A stretch of DNA of 64,000 nucleotides from Proteiniphilum propionicum. Its GTDB lineage: Bacteria > Bacteroidota > Bacteroidia > Bacteroidales > Dysgonomonadaceae. Below, in pieces: positions 8,947 to 19,422 of the stretch (the stretch's first letter is position 1; each line of letters begins with the position of its first letter). The position numbers and the translations under genes were made by a program. The stretch spans positions 3,080,501 through 3,144,500 of the forward strand of contig NZ_CP073586.1 in assembly GCF_022267555.1 (NCBI RefSeq), given 5' to 3'. The notes under the pieces are model-generated. The model was not told where the DNA came from. It searched no databases and worked only from the letters and a program-made list of their open reading frames with translations.

Positions 8947-10263
8947 TCAGCACCCCCTATATTCCACCATAAAAGCATTTATACTCCTCTCGGTGATCCT
9001 GAAACGGTTGTCGGAACGTTCACCCACAATCCATACTATATCATCGCCTGAAAGCAATACCCAAACATCCTCCTTATCCGGCAGGCTAAATTTACGATCG
9101 GTAAAATAGTCGCTCAACTTCTTTTTCCCCTTCATTCCAAAGGGAACAAACCAATCACCCTGCCTCCACCGCCTTAGCTTAAGAGGAAACTTCAGTTTGT
9201 CGGCATCGGCATAAAGATAATTGCTGCTTTTGTCTATTTCAACAGGCATGGTTTTTCTGTGGAAAGCCAGGCAGACAGGATCGGTTATCTCCTCAGTATC
9301 ATCAGAGATTAAATAAGATTCCCTTCTTGCCAAACCGTCTTCAAGGGAGCCGATAAGAAAACTGTTGCGATCCTTTACCACACGGTACCCTTCACTATAA
9401 AAAACTTTCCCGGGATTACTATCCATACTCTGGAGTATATTTTCAATTACGGTTGTATTGAAACCCAGAGGAGATAATATCTCATATAATACTGATTGCG
9501 GTGATGCTGTTTGCCGAAGCTGCCTGATATCTATTTTGTTATTATTGCAGACACTCTTAATTATTTTATGGATGTATTCGGAATACACTTTCTCTGCTTC
9601 CGAGATATTCCGGGAGGTACGGTTGATTGCTTCACAAACGGAAGGATTCAACTCTTTCAGTAGCGGAATAATATTTATCCTGATATAATTGCGCAAATAG
9701 AAATCTTCATTGTTGGTACTGTCGGTTACATAGGGTATGCCACGATTTGTTATATACTCTTCAATCTCTGCACGTGTAACACACAGCAGAGGGCGTACCA
9801 CGTTTTTATTCTTTGAAGCAATGCCGGTCAGCCCTCTTATGCCGGAGCCACGGATAAGGTTCAACAGAACCGTCTCTACAGAGTCGTCCTTATGGTGAGC
9901 AACGGCAACAGCATAAGCGCCGTACTGTTTTCTGACTTTCTCAAACCAGCTGTAACGCAATTCACGTGCAGCCATTTCAATGGAGATCTTTTTGGCGGCA
10001 GCATAATGCGCTGTATCGAAGTCGACAGATGTAAACTGGATATCAGAATCACTGCACCATTTTTTTACAAAAGCGGCATCCCGGTCCGACTCATCACCCC
10101 TGAGATGGAAATTGCAATGGGCAGCTACGCAATTATACCCCAAAAGAGTGAGAATATCAAGCAGAGCCATAGAATCCATTCCTCCACTGAGTCCGACAAC
10201 GACGCGGGCCCATGGAGAGAGTAATTTTTCATTATCTATATATCTGCGAACTGTTATAACCAT
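8947..10263 (-). CDS. tilS: tRNA(Ile)-lysidine synthetase TilS
   Basis: ATP-dependent ligase that modifies C34 of tRNA-Ile(CAU) to lysidine, needed to read AUA codons. The 438-residue protein has the PP-loop VGLSGGMDS (residues 23-31), AHCNFHLRG, the HHKDDSVETVLLNLIRGSG segment (N-type ATPase core), and a C-terminal TilS substrate-binding domain with LKLRRWRQGDWFVPFGMKGKKKLSDYF. The ATG at 10263 (MVITVRRYID) is chosen over the upstream TTG. A -7-like box, TACTTTTG on the minus strand, is at 10289-10296. It is divergent from pheS. Confidence 0.95.
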   Translation of the reverse strand: MVITVRRYIDNEKLLSPWARVVVGLSGGMDSMALLDILTLLGYNCVAAHCNFHLRGDESDRDAAFVKKWCSDSDIQFTSVDFDTAHYAAAKKISIEMAARELRYSWFEKVRKQYGAYAVAVAHHKDDSVETVLLNLIRGSGIRGLTGIASKNKNVVRPLLCVTRAEIEEYITNRGIPYVTDSTNNEDFYLRNYIRINIIPLLKELNPSVCEAINRTSRNISEAEKVYSEYIHKIIKSVCNNNKIDIRQLRQTASPQSVLYEILSPLGFNTTVIENILQSMDSNPGKVFYSEGYRVVKDRNSFLIGSLEDGLARRESYLISDDTEEITDPVCLAFHRKTMPVEIDKSSNYLYADADKLKFPLKLRRWRQGDWFVPFGMKGKKKLSDYFTDRKFSLPDKEDVWVLLSGDDIVWIVGERSDNRFRITERSINAFMVEYRGC

Positions 10264-10372
10264 TTTTCTGTAAACCTCTTTATTTAAACAAAAGTACAAA
10301 TTTAACCTTTACTCTATGCCCTCTTCGGATAAATCTTTTACATAAAACAGGTATAAATAGCAATAAAAAGTG

Positions 10373-10380
10373 TATTTTTG
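10373..10380 (+). promoter_or_regulatory. Promoter -7 box upstream of pheS
   Basis: TATTTTTG matches TAnnTTTG and lies 34 bases before the pheS ATG. A -33 TTTG at the expected spacing is not evident. Confidence 0.45.
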
Positions 10381-10414
10381 TGCTACTAAATGATTTATAA
10401 GATTCAACAAGATA

Positions 10415-11434
10415 ATGATAGAGAAAATTAAAACTCTCCTTTCTGAAATTGAGCAATTAAAGGCTTCTGACGCCAACGAGCTGGAAACTGCACGCATAAG
10501 GTACCTTAGTAAAAAAGGTATTATCTCAACTCTTATGGACGATTTCCGTTCAGTACCGGCCGATCAGAAGCGTGAAATGGGCATGCGCCTTAACGAATTA
10601 AAACAGAAAGCAACCGAAAAAATTCAATCATTAAAAGAGCAGTTCGAAACTGCCGGATCTACCAATGCCTGCATAGATCTTTCACGAACAGCTTATCCTG
10701 TTCCCTTGGGAACCCGGCACCCGATATCAATCGTAAAAGAGGAGATAAACGACATCTTCAAAAGGCTCGGATTCTCAATAGCCGAAGGGCCTGAGGTGGA
10801 AGACGACTGGCATGTGTTTTCATCTCTGAACTTTGCAGATGATCATCCCGCACGTGATATGCAGGACACATTTTTTGTACAGAATGATCCACAGATAGTG
10901 TTGCGTACGCATACATCTTCTGTACAGACACGCGTTATGGAAAAAGCGCAACCGCCAATCCGCATCATCTGTCCAGGACGTGTTTACAGAAACGAAGCTA
11001 TCTCTTACCGTGCCCACTGCTTTTTCCACCAGGTGGAGGCTCTCTATGTAGATAAAGATGTTTCATTTGCCGATTTAAAACAAGTGCTTCTTTTCTTTTC
11101 CAAAGAGATGTTTGGTGAAGATACCAGAATAAGGCTACGCCCTTCATACTTTCCTTTTACCGAGCCCAGTGCCGAGATGGATATATCGTGCAACATATGT
11201 GGAGGAAAAGGGTGCCCGTTCTGTAAACATACGGGATGGGTTGAGATTCTCGGATGCGGGATGGTAGATCCCAACGTGCTTGATAATTGTGGTATCGACA
11301 GCAAAATCTACTCCGGATATGCTCTTGGAATGGGTATTGAGCGCATAACGAACCTCAAATACCAGGTTAAAGATCTTAGAATGTTCTCTGAGAACGACGT
11401 GCGTTTTCTTGAACAGTTTCAGCCAGCTTACTGA
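10415..11434 (+). CDS. pheS: Phenylalanyl-tRNA synthetase alpha subunit
   Basis: Catalytic subunit of the (alpha-beta)2 enzyme that charges tRNA-Phe. The 339-residue protein has an N-terminal coiled coil (about 1-85), then the class II core with PGRVYRNEAISYRAHCFFHQVE (motif 2 region), FTEPSAEMDISC and GMGIERITNLKYQ (motif 3). Four Cys in CNIC-x4-CPFC (about residues 260-270) form a zinc-ribbon-like insert that is common in PheS of this phylum. As in other Bacteroidota, pheT is not adjacent. The ATG is 34 bases after a -7-like box. Confidence 0.97.
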   Translation: MIEKIKTLLSEIEQLKASDANELETARIRYLSKKGIISTLMDDFRSVPADQKREMGMRLNELKQKATEKIQSLKEQFETAGSTNACIDLSRTAYPVPLGTRHPISIVKEEINDIFKRLGFSIAEGPEVEDDWHVFSSLNFADDHPARDMQDTFFVQNDPQIVLRTHTSSVQTRVMEKAQPPIRIICPGRVYRNEAISYRAHCFFHQVEALYVDKDVSFADLKQVLLFFSKEMFGEDTRIRLRPSYFPFTEPSAEMDISCNICGGKGCPFCKHTGWVEILGCGMVDPNVLDNCGIDSKIYSGYALGMGIERITNLKYQVKDLRMFSENDVRFLEQFQPAY

Positions 11435-11530
11435 AAAGTGAATTTAACTAACAACTGAATTTTTGCGATAAGAGAGCAAAAAAACTTGTTTAAACTTTTC
11501 CGATTATAGCAAATTTGTTAATCTAAAAAG

Positions 11531-11538
11531 TAAATTTG
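11531..11538 (+). promoter_or_regulatory. Promoter -7 box upstream of the DUF4831 gene
   Basis: TAAATTTG fits TAnnTTTG, but is only 14 bases from the ATG, so the leader would be very short. A TTTG lies 13 bases further upstream (11514-11517), shorter than the usual 19-base spacer. Confidence 0.3.
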
Positions 11539-11552
11539 AAAACAACTGACAA

Positions 11553-12632
11553 ATGATGAGAGTAAAATATTTTATCCTTCCTGTTTTGATTCTGGCGTTT
11601 TCAAGTGCAAACGCTCAGAAAACGATACGGGTAAACGCTATAAAGGCCAATAACTACGGAGTAATCTATTCACTTCCCAAAACATCGTTCGAGATTACAT
11701 TGCTGGTGAAGAAGACTACCTCGCAGCGGGGTGAATTCTACCCATACGCTCAGCGTTACCTGGGTGCGGAAAAGCCACTGACCGAAAACAGCGTTACATA
11801 CACGCTTGAAAATATTTCAGTAACAAACAGAGGTATACCAGACAAAACTAACTCGTTTATGGTGGAGTTCCGGGCAAAAACTTCTGAACCTTTTGTCTAT
11901 CTGAGGGAAGATGGTGTAATTGTGACCGTTAATTCCGACCCTGAGCCTGTTTCCATACAGGTGATAGAGATTCCGGAAGGTGAAACAGTAATCGTGAACC
12001 CACGAAGATTCCTTTCACAGGAGACGTTGATGGCAGGCTCCACTGCAAGGCAGGCAGAGCTTGTGGCAAGACAGATTTTCGATCTGCGCCGAAGCAGGAC
12101 CGATATACTTACCGGCGAGGCGGAAAATATGCCACCCGACGGTAATGCCTATAAAATGGTGATGGACGAGATAGACATGCAGGAAAAAGCATTGACACAG
12201 CTTTTTACAGGAACTGTAAACACCGAATTCTTTACAAAAAGTTACACTATTGTTCCTGAAGAGAAGAATATTGACAGGATGGTGATTACCCGTTTTTCAG
12301 AAAAACTGGGACCTATTGATGCCGGCAACCTCGCCGGGGAACCTGTTTTCCTGTCGTTAAAAAACAAAACACCGAAGGTGGATATGCAGCTTTCCGAACG
12401 CGAACGTCAACGTCTTGAGAGTAAACTAAGCGAAGGATTAGTCTATAATGTTCCGGGCAAGGCCGATCTAACCATTGAGTTCAGAAACAGAATACTCAAA
12501 AACGCTGAGGTAGACGTTGTGCAATACGGATCTCAGGATGTGCTCACAAAAAAGATGTTTGAAAATATGAAACAACCGGTCAAAGTGTTGTTTTATCCCG
12601 AATTGGGGGCAATAAAACAAATTATCCAGTAA
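11553..12632 (+). CDS. DUF4831 family secreted protein
   Basis: Protein of 359 residues with a signal peptide (MMRVKYFILPVLILAFSSANAQ; the second ATG at 11556 is an equally good start). The mature part begins KTIRVNAIKANNYGVIYSLPKT and continues through a segment with VTYTLENISVTNRGIPD, as seen in the Bacteroidota family DUF4831, whose function is unknown. Mixed beta-rich composition, no membrane span after the signal, so probably periplasmic or outer-membrane associated. Followed 98 bases later by a lipoprotein gene on the same strand. Confidence 0.8.
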   Translation: MMRVKYFILPVLILAFSSANAQKTIRVNAIKANNYGVIYSLPKTSFEITLLVKKTTSQRGEFYPYAQRYLGAEKPLTENSVTYTLENISVTNRGIPDKTNSFMVEFRAKTSEPFVYLREDGVIVTVNSDPEPVSIQVIEIPEGETVIVNPRRFLSQETLMAGSTARQAELVARQIFDLRRSRTDILTGEAENMPPDGNAYKMVMDEIDMQEKALTQLFTGTVNTEFFTKSYTIVPEEKNIDRMVITRFSEKLGPIDAGNLAGEPVFLSLKNKTPKVDMQLSERERQRLESKLSEGLVYNVPGKADLTIEFRNRILKNAEVDVVQYGSQDVLTKKMFENMKQPVKVLFYPELGAIKQIIQ

Positions 12633-12730
12633 AAAAAACAAACATCATACCCTATACCGTGGGAACTTCAGCCTTTATTGCAGACAGCTGTTGATTTTCA
12701 GGTTTCAGGCTTATTTTAAAAATTATCGTT

Positions 12731-13621
12731 ATGAAACGGGCATGTAAACTATTTGCAAATAAGAATATGATTAAGAGCTTCTTCACGGCCATTTCCATTC
12801 TCATTGGACTGGGAACACTGACCTCGTGTTTTGATAAGAGAAGTGGAAAATCGGCTAAGATTGAGTACGACAGTATTGTTGTAAGGCAAAATATTCCTCT
12901 TTTAAATGATAACGATACTACCCTTCCATATGCCGATGTAAAGGTCTCTTTTACCTATCCTTCAAAATTCAGAGATGCAGAGAGCCTGACAAGGTTACAG
13001 CAAATTTTTCAGGGTACTTTTTTCGGTGGAATAGAATATGACAGCCTCACTCCTAAAGAGGCTATGAAGAGGTATATAGACGATTATACGGCCAGATATA
13101 AAGCTCTTTCCAACATCTATTACGAAGATAAGGCTCGCCTTGAAGGAAAAATGCCTGTATGGTACTGGTATATGATGTATAACAGCAACAGGATCCTGTT
13201 TCAGAATGATGCGTTGTTGAGCTATGCGGTTGAGTATAGTGATTACGAGGGCGGAGCCCACGGTTCATACCGTATTCTATACACTAATATAGATCTTAAC
13301 GAACTTGTCACGCTGTCTGAAGAAGATTTGTTTGTCCCCGATTATTACAAATCACTTACAGATAAAATACTTAGTTGTTTAATGATCCAAAACAACGTTG
13401 ATGTACCTGATTCACTTCTGATGAAAGGGTTCTTCACCATTGAGGATATTGTTCCCAACAACAACTTCTGGCTCGATGAAATAGGGATTCATTACTCTTA
13501 TAACCAGTATGAGATTGCTCCATATTCAATGGGAGTAATTGATGTAACCGTACCCTATTCTTATATTTCGGATATTTTGTTGCCCGATGGCATTATTTCA
13601 CGGCATTTCATGAAAAATTAA
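12731..13621 (+). CDS. DUF3298/PdaC-like lipoprotein, paralogue A
   Basis: Putative lipoprotein of 296 residues. The lipobox LTSC places the acylated Cys at residue 33; starting instead at Met13 (12767) would place it at 21, a more usual length, so the shorter start is plausible. The body reads as DUF4163 followed by DUF3298, the arrangement of the RsiV/PdaC fold: a first half with conserved ADVKVSFTYP, then YSDYEGGAHGSYRILYTNIDLNE (GGAHG typical of the family) and a C-terminal DEIGIHYSYNQYEIAPYSMG-like segment. A divergent copy with the same plan lies at 37431-38336. Role unknown; envelope-located. Confidence 0.8.
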   Translation: MKRACKLFANKNMIKSFFTAISILIGLGTLTSCFDKRSGKSAKIEYDSIVVRQNIPLLNDNDTTLPYADVKVSFTYPSKFRDAESLTRLQQIFQGTFFGGIEYDSLTPKEAMKRYIDDYTARYKALSNIYYEDKARLEGKMPVWYWYMMYNSNRILFQNDALLSYAVEYSDYEGGAHGSYRILYTNIDLNELVTLSEEDLFVPDYYKSLTDKILSCLMIQNNVDVPDSLLMKGFFTIEDIVPNNNFWLDEIGIHYSYNQYEIAPYSMGVIDVTVPYSYISDILLPDGIISRHFMKN

Positions 13622-14216
13622 ATTCAGGCTGTTTTTTAAAGTAAAGCTTCATTTATAATACTGACAGTCAATAATTTATGTCAGATCCTCAAAAAGTGCC
13701 ATACTATATTGATATTCAGTGAATTATAAGAACTATTTGAAAAAATTACCGAAGTATTGTTAAAGAAAAAGAGAAAAACTGCATCTTCCGGAACATTTAC
13801 TCGCATTTCGGTAGAAGATACATCACTCCCGGCTGCATCAGGATTTACAATCGCTAATTTTAAACCCTTGCTCGTCTTATTTTTTTGCTTTCTTTGCCAC
13901 AGTTTAAACTTGTGAATGAATAAAATGCCTCATCAAGCCCGAATGCTTTAACAATGATAATCTTCTATAAGATCTCAATGGTACCAAGTGTTTCATTACA
14001 AGCATGCCGGAACCTTACTTTGCATTGGAGTAGTATACAAGATAAATAATGGTTTAGCTGCTTGATAGGGCCTCGCAAGTTATTAATTATTTCTCATTTT
14101 GGAGAGAAAATGGTTACTTTGCATAAACAAAACAACTAAATTGTTGTTATCAATTATCGGATGTGTTATCCGGTGATTTTAAACCGGCTTAACCGGCCGA
14201 CAAATAGATATCAGAT
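13622..14216. other. Gene-free stretch before sufB
   Basis: About 595 bases with no convincing gene. A 61-codon open frame without ATG (13730-13915) was seen and not accepted. The last 100 bases probably hold the sufB promoter; TTACTTTG at 14114-14121 resembles a -7 box with one mismatch. Confidence 0.45.
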
Positions 14217-15668
14217 ATGCAAGAATTAGATCAAAATCAAATATTAACAGATTTAACCAATCAGGATTACAAATACGGATTCACTACTGATGTTGAGACT
14301 TTTGTAATTGAAAAGGGATTGAACGAAGACGTAGTACGACTGATTTCAATGAAAAAGGATGAGCCTGAGTGGCTTCTGGAGTTCCGGCTGAAAGCCTATA
14401 ATCAATGGCTCAGCATGAAGATGCCTGAATGGGCACACCTGAAGATACCGAAGATTAATTATCAGGATATCATATATTATGCAGATCCTACCAATAAAAA
14501 AAGTCCGAAGAGCCTTGATGAGGTGGATCCTGAATTGTTGAATACCTTTGAACGTCTCGGTATACCGCTGGAAGAACAGAAGCAGCTGACCGGTGTTGCC
14601 GTGGATGCGGTTATGGACAGTGTTTCCATCAAAACCACTTTCAAAGAGGTACTTGCCGAAAAGGGGATAATTTTCAGCTCATTCAGCGAGGCAGTGAAAC
14701 ATCACCCCGATCTGGTTAAGAAATATATGGGAACAGTTGTTCCATACAAGGATAATTATTTCGCTGCTTTAAACTCGGCAGTGTTTAGCGATGGGTCTTT
14801 CGTTTATATACCCAAGGGAGTACGCTGCCCAATGGAACTTTCCACCTATTTCCGCATTAACACCGCCAACACGGGACAGTTTGAACGTACACTTATTGTT
14901 GCCGATGACGACTCATACGTGAGTTACCTTGAGGGTTGTACTGCCCCTATGCGCGACGAGAACCAGCTTCATGCCGCCATCGTGGAGATTATAGCTCTAG
15001 AAAATGCCGAAGTTAAATACTCAACCGTACAGAACTGGTATCCGGGTGATAAAAATGGTAAAGGCGGCGTTTATAATTTTGTGACAAAAAGGGGGATCTG
15101 CAAAGGGAACAATTCTAAGATCTCCTGGGCACAGGTAGAAACCGGATCGGCTATAACCTGGAAATACCCTTCATGCATTTTAGCCGGCGACAACTCTGTG
15201 GGTGAATTCTACTCTGTGGCTGTCACCAATAATTTCCAGCAGGCAGATACGGGAACAAAGATGATTCATCTGGGAAAAAACACACGTAGCCGAATTGTTT
15301 CAAAGGGAATCTCCGCGGGAAGCAGCCAGAACAGCTACAGGGGGCTGGTAAAGGTGGCCAAAAAAGCTGATAATGCACGTAACCACTCACAATGTGACAG
15401 CCTGTTGCTTACCGACCATTGCGGCGCTCACACTTTTCCTTACACTGATATTCAAAATCCTACAGCCATTCTGGAGCATGAAGCTACAACGTCAAAGATC
15501 AGTGAAGACCAGATCTTCTATTGCAACCAGCGAGGGCTGGGTGAAGAAGAAGCTGTAAGCCTGATAGTGAATGGATATGTAAAAGAGGTAGTTAACAAGC
15601 TCCCCATGGAATTTGCTGTAGAAGCACAGAAATTACTCGAGATAAGCCTGGAAGGCAGCGTAGGGTAA
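14217..15668 (+). CDS. sufB: Fe-S cluster assembly scaffold protein SufB
   Basis: Scaffold subunit of the SUF system, which with SufC and SufD assembles Fe-S clusters in the cytoplasm. The 483-residue protein matches the family over its length, including [19 protein letters not shown], the beta-helix core and the [21 protein letters not shown] segment with Cys393, corresponding to the conserved catalytic Cys region of SufB. Unusually there is no sufC, sufD or sufS beside it: the next gene, ung, is on the opposite strand 16 bases away. The remaining suf genes must lie elsewhere. Start ATG at 14217 agrees with family length. Confidence 0.97.
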   Translation: MQELDQNQILTDLTNQDYKYGFTTDVETFVIEKGLNEDVVRLISMKKDEPEWLLEFRLKAYNQWLSMKMPEWAHLKIPKINYQDIIYYADPTNKKSPKSLDEVDPELLNTFERLGIPLEEQKQLTGVAVDAVMDSVSIKTTFKEVLAEKGIIFSSFSEAVKHHPDLVKKYMGTVVPYKDNYFAALNSAVFSDGSFVYIPKGVRCPMELSTYFRINTANTGQFERTLIVADDDSYVSYLEGCTAPMRDENQLHAAIVEIIALENAEVKYSTVQNWYPGDKNGKGGVYNFVTKRGICKGNNSKISWAQVETGSAITWKYPSCILAGDNSVGEFYSVAVTNNFQQADTGTKMIHLGKNTRSRIVSKGISAGSSQNSYRGLVKVAKKADNARNHSQCDSLLLTDHCGAHTFPYTDIQNPTAILEHEATTSKISEDQIFYCNQRGLGEEEAVSLIVNGYVKEVVNKLPMEFAVEAQKLLEISLEGSVG

Positions 15669-15684
15669 AGTCGGTGTTTTGTTA

Positions 15685-16347
15685 TCACCAGTCGACAGGT
15701 TTTTTTCCGTGAGCTTGGAGGTAATCATTTGCCTTGCTGAAATGTTTATTACCAAAGAATCCCCGGTGAGCAGAAAGCGGCGAAGGATGTGGTGATTTTA
15801 AAATTAAATGTCTGTTCGCATCAATTGTAGCACCTTTTCTTTGCGCATAGGCACCCCAGAGAATGAATACCAGGTGATCACGGTCTTCAGCTAAATGCCT
15901 GATTACTGCATCGGTGAACTCTTCCCACCCTTTTCCCTGATGCGATCCGGCACGATGTGCCTGAACCGTTAGGGTTGCATTCAGCAGAAGTACCCCCTGC
16001 TTTGCCCATCGTTCCAGGTTTCCTGAACGGGGAACAGGTTTTCCCAGGTCGCTCTCTATCTCTTTATATATATTTATAAGTGACGGAGGTATTTGCACCC
16101 CATTGTTCACAGAAAAGCATAAACCGTGAGCCTGACCCGGTTCATGATAGGGATCTTGTCCAACAATTACCACTTTCACTTCGTTGAAAGGACAACTGTC
16201 AAAAGCGTTGAAAATCAATTTTGCGGGAGGATAAATTGTTTTGTTTGAATATTCATGCTTAACAAAATCTGTAAGTTTCTTGAAATAAGGTTTTTTAAAT
16301 TCCTTATCGAGCTGATACTTCCAGCTCTGTTCCAATTTCACATCCAT
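15685..16347 (-). CDS. ung: Uracil-DNA glycosylase, family 1
   Basis: Base-excision repair enzyme that removes uracil from DNA. The 220-residue protein carries the water-activating loop VGQDPYH (residues 62-68, catalytic Asp65), LLNATLTV, and the minor-groove HPSPLSAHRGFFG loop with the catalytic His. Full length for the family. It follows asnA on the minus strand after 114 bases and converges on sufB. Confidence 0.97.
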   Translation of the reverse strand: MDVKLEQSWKYQLDKEFKKPYFKKLTDFVKHEYSNKTIYPPAKLIFNAFDSCPFNEVKVVIVGQDPYHEPGQAHGLCFSVNNGVQIPPSLINIYKEIESDLGKPVPRSGNLERWAKQGVLLLNATLTVQAHRAGSHQGKGWEEFTDAVIRHLAEDRDHLVFILWGAYAQRKGATIDANRHLILKSPHPSPLSAHRGFFGNKHFSKANDYLQAHGKKPVDW

Positions 16348-16461
16348 ACTTTATTCATGATTTAAGTTTCTAAAATTATCCATCGAACAAGAGTTCAGCA
16401 TAATCATAATCTGATAATTACAACATACTCAAGCATTCCTTGGGTAAATCAGAAAGTTCAG

Positions 16462-17499
16462 CTAAATAAGAAAAACACCCTTTTGCATCGCTTCTTTCCT
16501 CATTTCATGTGGCCATAAGCTAGCCTGTATTTCACCGATATGTGCTTTGCGAAGATAGTACATACACAAGCGAGATTGCCCGATTCCGCCTCCTATAGAG
16601 AGTGGGAGCTCATTGTTAATAAGTCTTTTGTGAAAATATAACGAAAGACGATCTTCTTTGCCACACAGCTTCAGCTGCTGCTTCAGCGATCTGGAATCAA
16701 CACGGATACCCATTGAAGATAATTCAACAGCTTTCTCCAGAACCGGATTCCATACCAGCAGATCGCCATTGAGCCCGGGATAACCTTCTGCATTTAAAGT
16801 GCTCCAGTCGTCGTAATCAGGTGCCCGCCCGTCATGAGGCTCACCATTGGACAGCGGTGCTCCTATTCCAATCACAAATACGGCACCATACTCCTGTGTG
16901 ATAGCGTCCTCTCTTTGCTTAACATCCATTTCGGGATACTTCTGTAGCAACTCTTCGGCGTTGATAAAGGTGATCCGAGCAGGAAGCTGCGGTTTGATTG
17001 CAGGAAACAGCTCATAAACAAGGTATTCAGTACGTAGCATTGCAGCATATATACGCCTGACTATCTGTTTCAGAAAATCCACAGTCCGGTCCTTTTCATT
17101 TATTACAAGCTCCCAATCCCATTGATCAACATAGAGCGAGTGCAGGTTATCGAGTTCTTCATCGGCACGGATAGCATTCATATCGGTATAGATACCGAAC
17201 CCCTCTTCAATTTCATATTCGGCAAGGGTTAACCGTTTCCATTTTGCAAGAGAGTGCACTATCTCAGCGCTCTTGTCGCCCATATCCTTTATAGGAAAAC
17301 GTACAGGCCGCTCCACACCGTTCAGGTCATCGTTTATACCTGTACCGCTTTCCACGAAAAGAGGAGCTGTTACCCGGCGCAAACGCAGTTCTGAAGCCAG
17401 ATTGACCTGGAAAAAATCTTTAATATTCTTTATTCCCAACTCTGTCTGTTTCAGGTTCAGGAGCGGTTTGTAATCCTTAGGAATTTGCAATTTTGACAT
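16462..17499 (-). CDS. asnA: Aspartate-ammonia ligase AsnA
   Basis: ATP- and ammonia-dependent asparagine synthetase of the class II aaRS-like family. The 345-residue protein shows ASELRLRRVTAPLFVESGTGINDDLNGVE split over residues 35-65, DQWDWE, and the C-terminal SIGGGIGQSRLCMYYLRKAHIGE with the motif 3-like Arg. Start ATG at 17499. A strong promoter (-33/-7 with 19-base spacer) lies directly upstream. It probably shares a transcript with ung. Confidence 0.97.
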   Translation of the reverse strand: MSKLQIPKDYKPLLNLKQTELGIKNIKDFFQVNLASELRLRRVTAPLFVESGTGINDDLNGVERPVRFPIKDMGDKSAEIVHSLAKWKRLTLAEYEIEEGFGIYTDMNAIRADEELDNLHSLYVDQWDWELVINEKDRTVDFLKQIVRRIYAAMLRTEYLVYELFPAIKPQLPARITFINAEELLQKYPEMDVKQREDAITQEYGAVFVIGIGAPLSNGEPHDGRAPDYDDWSTLNAEGYPGLNGDLLVWNPVLEKAVELSSMGIRVDSRSLKQQLKLCGKEDRLSLYFHKRLINNELPLSIGGGIGQSRLCMYYLRKAHIGEIQASLWPHEMRKEAMQKGVFLI

Positions 17500-17533
17500 A
17501 TTTAATTTACCGTGAGTTACAATTTTGAAAGTA

Positions 17534-17564
17534 CAAAGATAAAGTTTTTATTCATTTTGTCAAA
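17534..17564 (-). promoter_or_regulatory. asnA promoter with -33 and -7 boxes
   Basis: On the minus strand TTTG (17561-17564), a 19-base spacer, then TATCTTTG (17534-17541): an exact fit to the Bacteroidota consensus TTTG-N19-TAnnTTTG. The ATG of asnA is 34 bases downstream. Confidence 0.7.
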
Positions 17565-17634
17565 TAAAAACCTTTTAAAAAGTGCATAATGATAGTTTTA
17601 AGGCTAAATTAAAAACAAATATTATCAAAATCAT

Positions 17635-18549
17635 CTAATTTACAATCATTTTTCCCACTAACTCTTTTATGGAGGAGATATTGTGCCTGTCGAGATAGTT
17701 ATTGATACCTTCCACAACTTTCACCGATACTGCAGGATCGATGAAATTGTATGTCCCTATTTGCACCGCAACAGCACCGGCAAGTATGAATTCAATAGCA
17801 TCCTGCCAGTTACTGATCCCCCCAATGCCGATAATGGGAATTTTTACTGCATTAAAAACCTCCCACACCATACGCAACGCAATTGGTTTGATGCACGGGC
17901 CTGATAATCCCCCAGTGACTGTAGAAAGCTTGGGTTTTCTGCTCTCTATATCAATAGCCATTCCAAGAAAAGTGTTAACCAGCGACACTGCATCGGCACC
18001 TTCATCTTCTACCGAACGGGCAATCCCGGATATATCGGTAACGTTAGGCGACAACTTAACTATCAGCGTTTTAGGAAATACCTTACGTACCTCCCTGGTT
18101 ACGTGTGCTGCTGAAACACATGATGTGCCAAACGCCATACCTCCCTCTTTCACGTTGGGGCAGGAGATATTCAGCTCGATGGCAGGCATCTTTTCCAGAT
18201 CGGCGAGCTTCTCCGCACAAGCCACATAATCTTCAATAGACGAACCCGATACGTTAACGATCATATGGGTATTGTACTCCTTGATAACCGGATAAAGATG
18301 TTCAACAAAATAGTCCACACCTTTATTCTGAAGCCCTACCGAATTGAGCATGCCCGATGAAGTTTCGGCCATTCTGGGGTAATCATTACCCTCACGGGGC
18401 TCAAGTGTTGTTCCTTTCACGAAGATTCCTCCAAGCCGCCCCAAATCAATAAAATCGGCATATTCCGTACCATAACCAAACGTACCGGAAGCAGTCATTA
18501 CCGGATTTTTAAGCTTTAAATCTCCTATTTGTACCTCTAATCTAGCCAT
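17635..18549 (-). CDS. pyrD: Dihydroorotate dehydrogenase, catalytic subunit (class 1B)
   Basis: Oxidises dihydroorotate to orotate in pyrimidine synthesis using FMN, passing electrons to PyrK and NAD+. The 304-residue protein has the N-terminal [15 protein letters not shown], the LNSVGLQN loop, [13 protein letters not shown] with the catalytic Cys of class 1 enzymes, and the phosphate-binding [15 protein letters not shown]. The gene starts inside the 3' end of pyrK (13-base overlap), so the two subunits are translationally coupled and form the heterotetrameric 1B enzyme. Confidence 0.96.
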   Translation of the reverse strand: MARLEVQIGDLKLKNPVMTASGTFGYGTEYADFIDLGRLGGIFVKGTTLEPREGNDYPRMAETSSGMLNSVGLQNKGVDYFVEHLYPVIKEYNTHMIVNVSGSSIEDYVACAEKLADLEKMPAIELNISCPNVKEGGMAFGTSCVSAAHVTREVRKVFPKTLIVKLSPNVTDISGIARSVEDEGADAVSLVNTFLGMAIDIESRKPKLSTVTGGLSGPCIKPIALRMVWEVFNAVKIPIIGIGGISNWQDAIEFILAGAVAVQIGTYNFIDPAVSVKVVEGINNYLDRHNISSIKELVGKMIVN

Positions 18550-19310
18550 GTGAGTTCTTTTATGTTAAAAACAGGCCCTTCTGTGCAGGCACATACGTTT
18601 CCTTTTATAGTTTTTTCAATGCAGCATAGACAAGCTCCAAATCCGCATGCCATAAGATTCTCAAGTGAAGCTTCGCATCCTATGCCTTTATCGTGCGCAT
18701 ATCGTGCAACTGCCATCATCATTGGCTTGGGACCGCAGGTGTAGATAAAATCATACTGCTTCTCCTGCAACAGTGAGTGACTGGTTACAAATCCTTTCTC
18801 TCCCAGTGAACCATCTTCAGTTGTAAAGTAAACTGTGCCATAACGTTCAAAATCTGCTCTCTGCAAAATATCTTTTTCTGTACGACCTCCCAGTAAAAAA
18901 GATGGTTTAAATCCATTTTCTTTCATTTTTTTACCTAAAAAAAGCAGTGGTGCCGTACCTACCCCTCCACCTACAAGCAGATATTGCCCTTTCTTCAAGG
19001 GCATGGTAAATGAGTTTCCCAAAGGGTATATCATGTTTATGGTTCCGCCTGGTTTCGTTTCACATATCTTCCCTGTTCCCTCACCTGCTTTTTGTATAAG
19101 AAGCCAAATCTCGTTCTTTTCAATATCTACCAGGTTGATTGATATCGGCCTCCTTAAAAAGACTCGTGGTGAACTATCGACCAGAATCTGAACGAACTGG
19201 CCAGGGAACATTTCCGGTAATATTTCTTCGTTAGCCGGCGAAATCTTGATCAAATGATTTCTGTTGTTTAATGCTATATTGGAGCGAACAGTAAAATCGA
19301 GCACTTTCAT
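18537..19310 (-). CDS. pyrK: Dihydroorotate dehydrogenase electron-transfer subunit
   Basis: FAD and [2Fe-2S] protein of 257 residues that links PyrD to NAD+. An N-terminal ferredoxin-reductase-like FAD domain with [12 protein letters not shown] (about 53-64), an NAD-binding domain ([16 protein letters not shown]), and a C-terminal Cys cluster CGFGACLCC...CAC (about residues 223-243) that ligates the iron-sulfur centre. A -7-like box (TACTTTTG on the minus strand) is at 19339-19346. First gene of the pyrKD pair. Confidence 0.95.
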   Translation of the reverse strand: MKVLDFTVRSNIALNNRNHLIKISPANEEILPEMFPGQFVQILVDSSPRVFLRRPISINLVDIEKNEIWLLIQKAGEGTGKICETKPGGTINMIYPLGNSFTMPLKKGQYLLVGGGVGTAPLLFLGKKMKENGFKPSFLLGGRTEKDILQRADFERYGTVYFTTEDGSLGEKGFVTSHSLLQEKQYDFIYTCGPKPMMMAVARYAHDKGIGCEASLENLMACGFGACLCCIEKTIKGNVCACTEGPVFNIKELTWLD

Positions 19311-19422
19311 ACTATTTCAGCTATTTAATCTGAGAATACAAAAGTACATCTTAATTTTTATTTTCACAACGTTGAATCCAATAATCGATTTCATTCTGTT
19401 TACCCGGACATTCATACCAAGA

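Noticed and set aside
11460-11483. Terminator after pheS (TTTTTGC/GCAAAAA hairpin)
   Set aside because: Stem mostly A-T, no T tract after it; too weak to list.
13730-13915. 61-codon open frame between the DUF3298 gene and sufB
   Set aside because: No ATG, no homology, directly preceded and followed by stops; could be a relic but cannot be supported.
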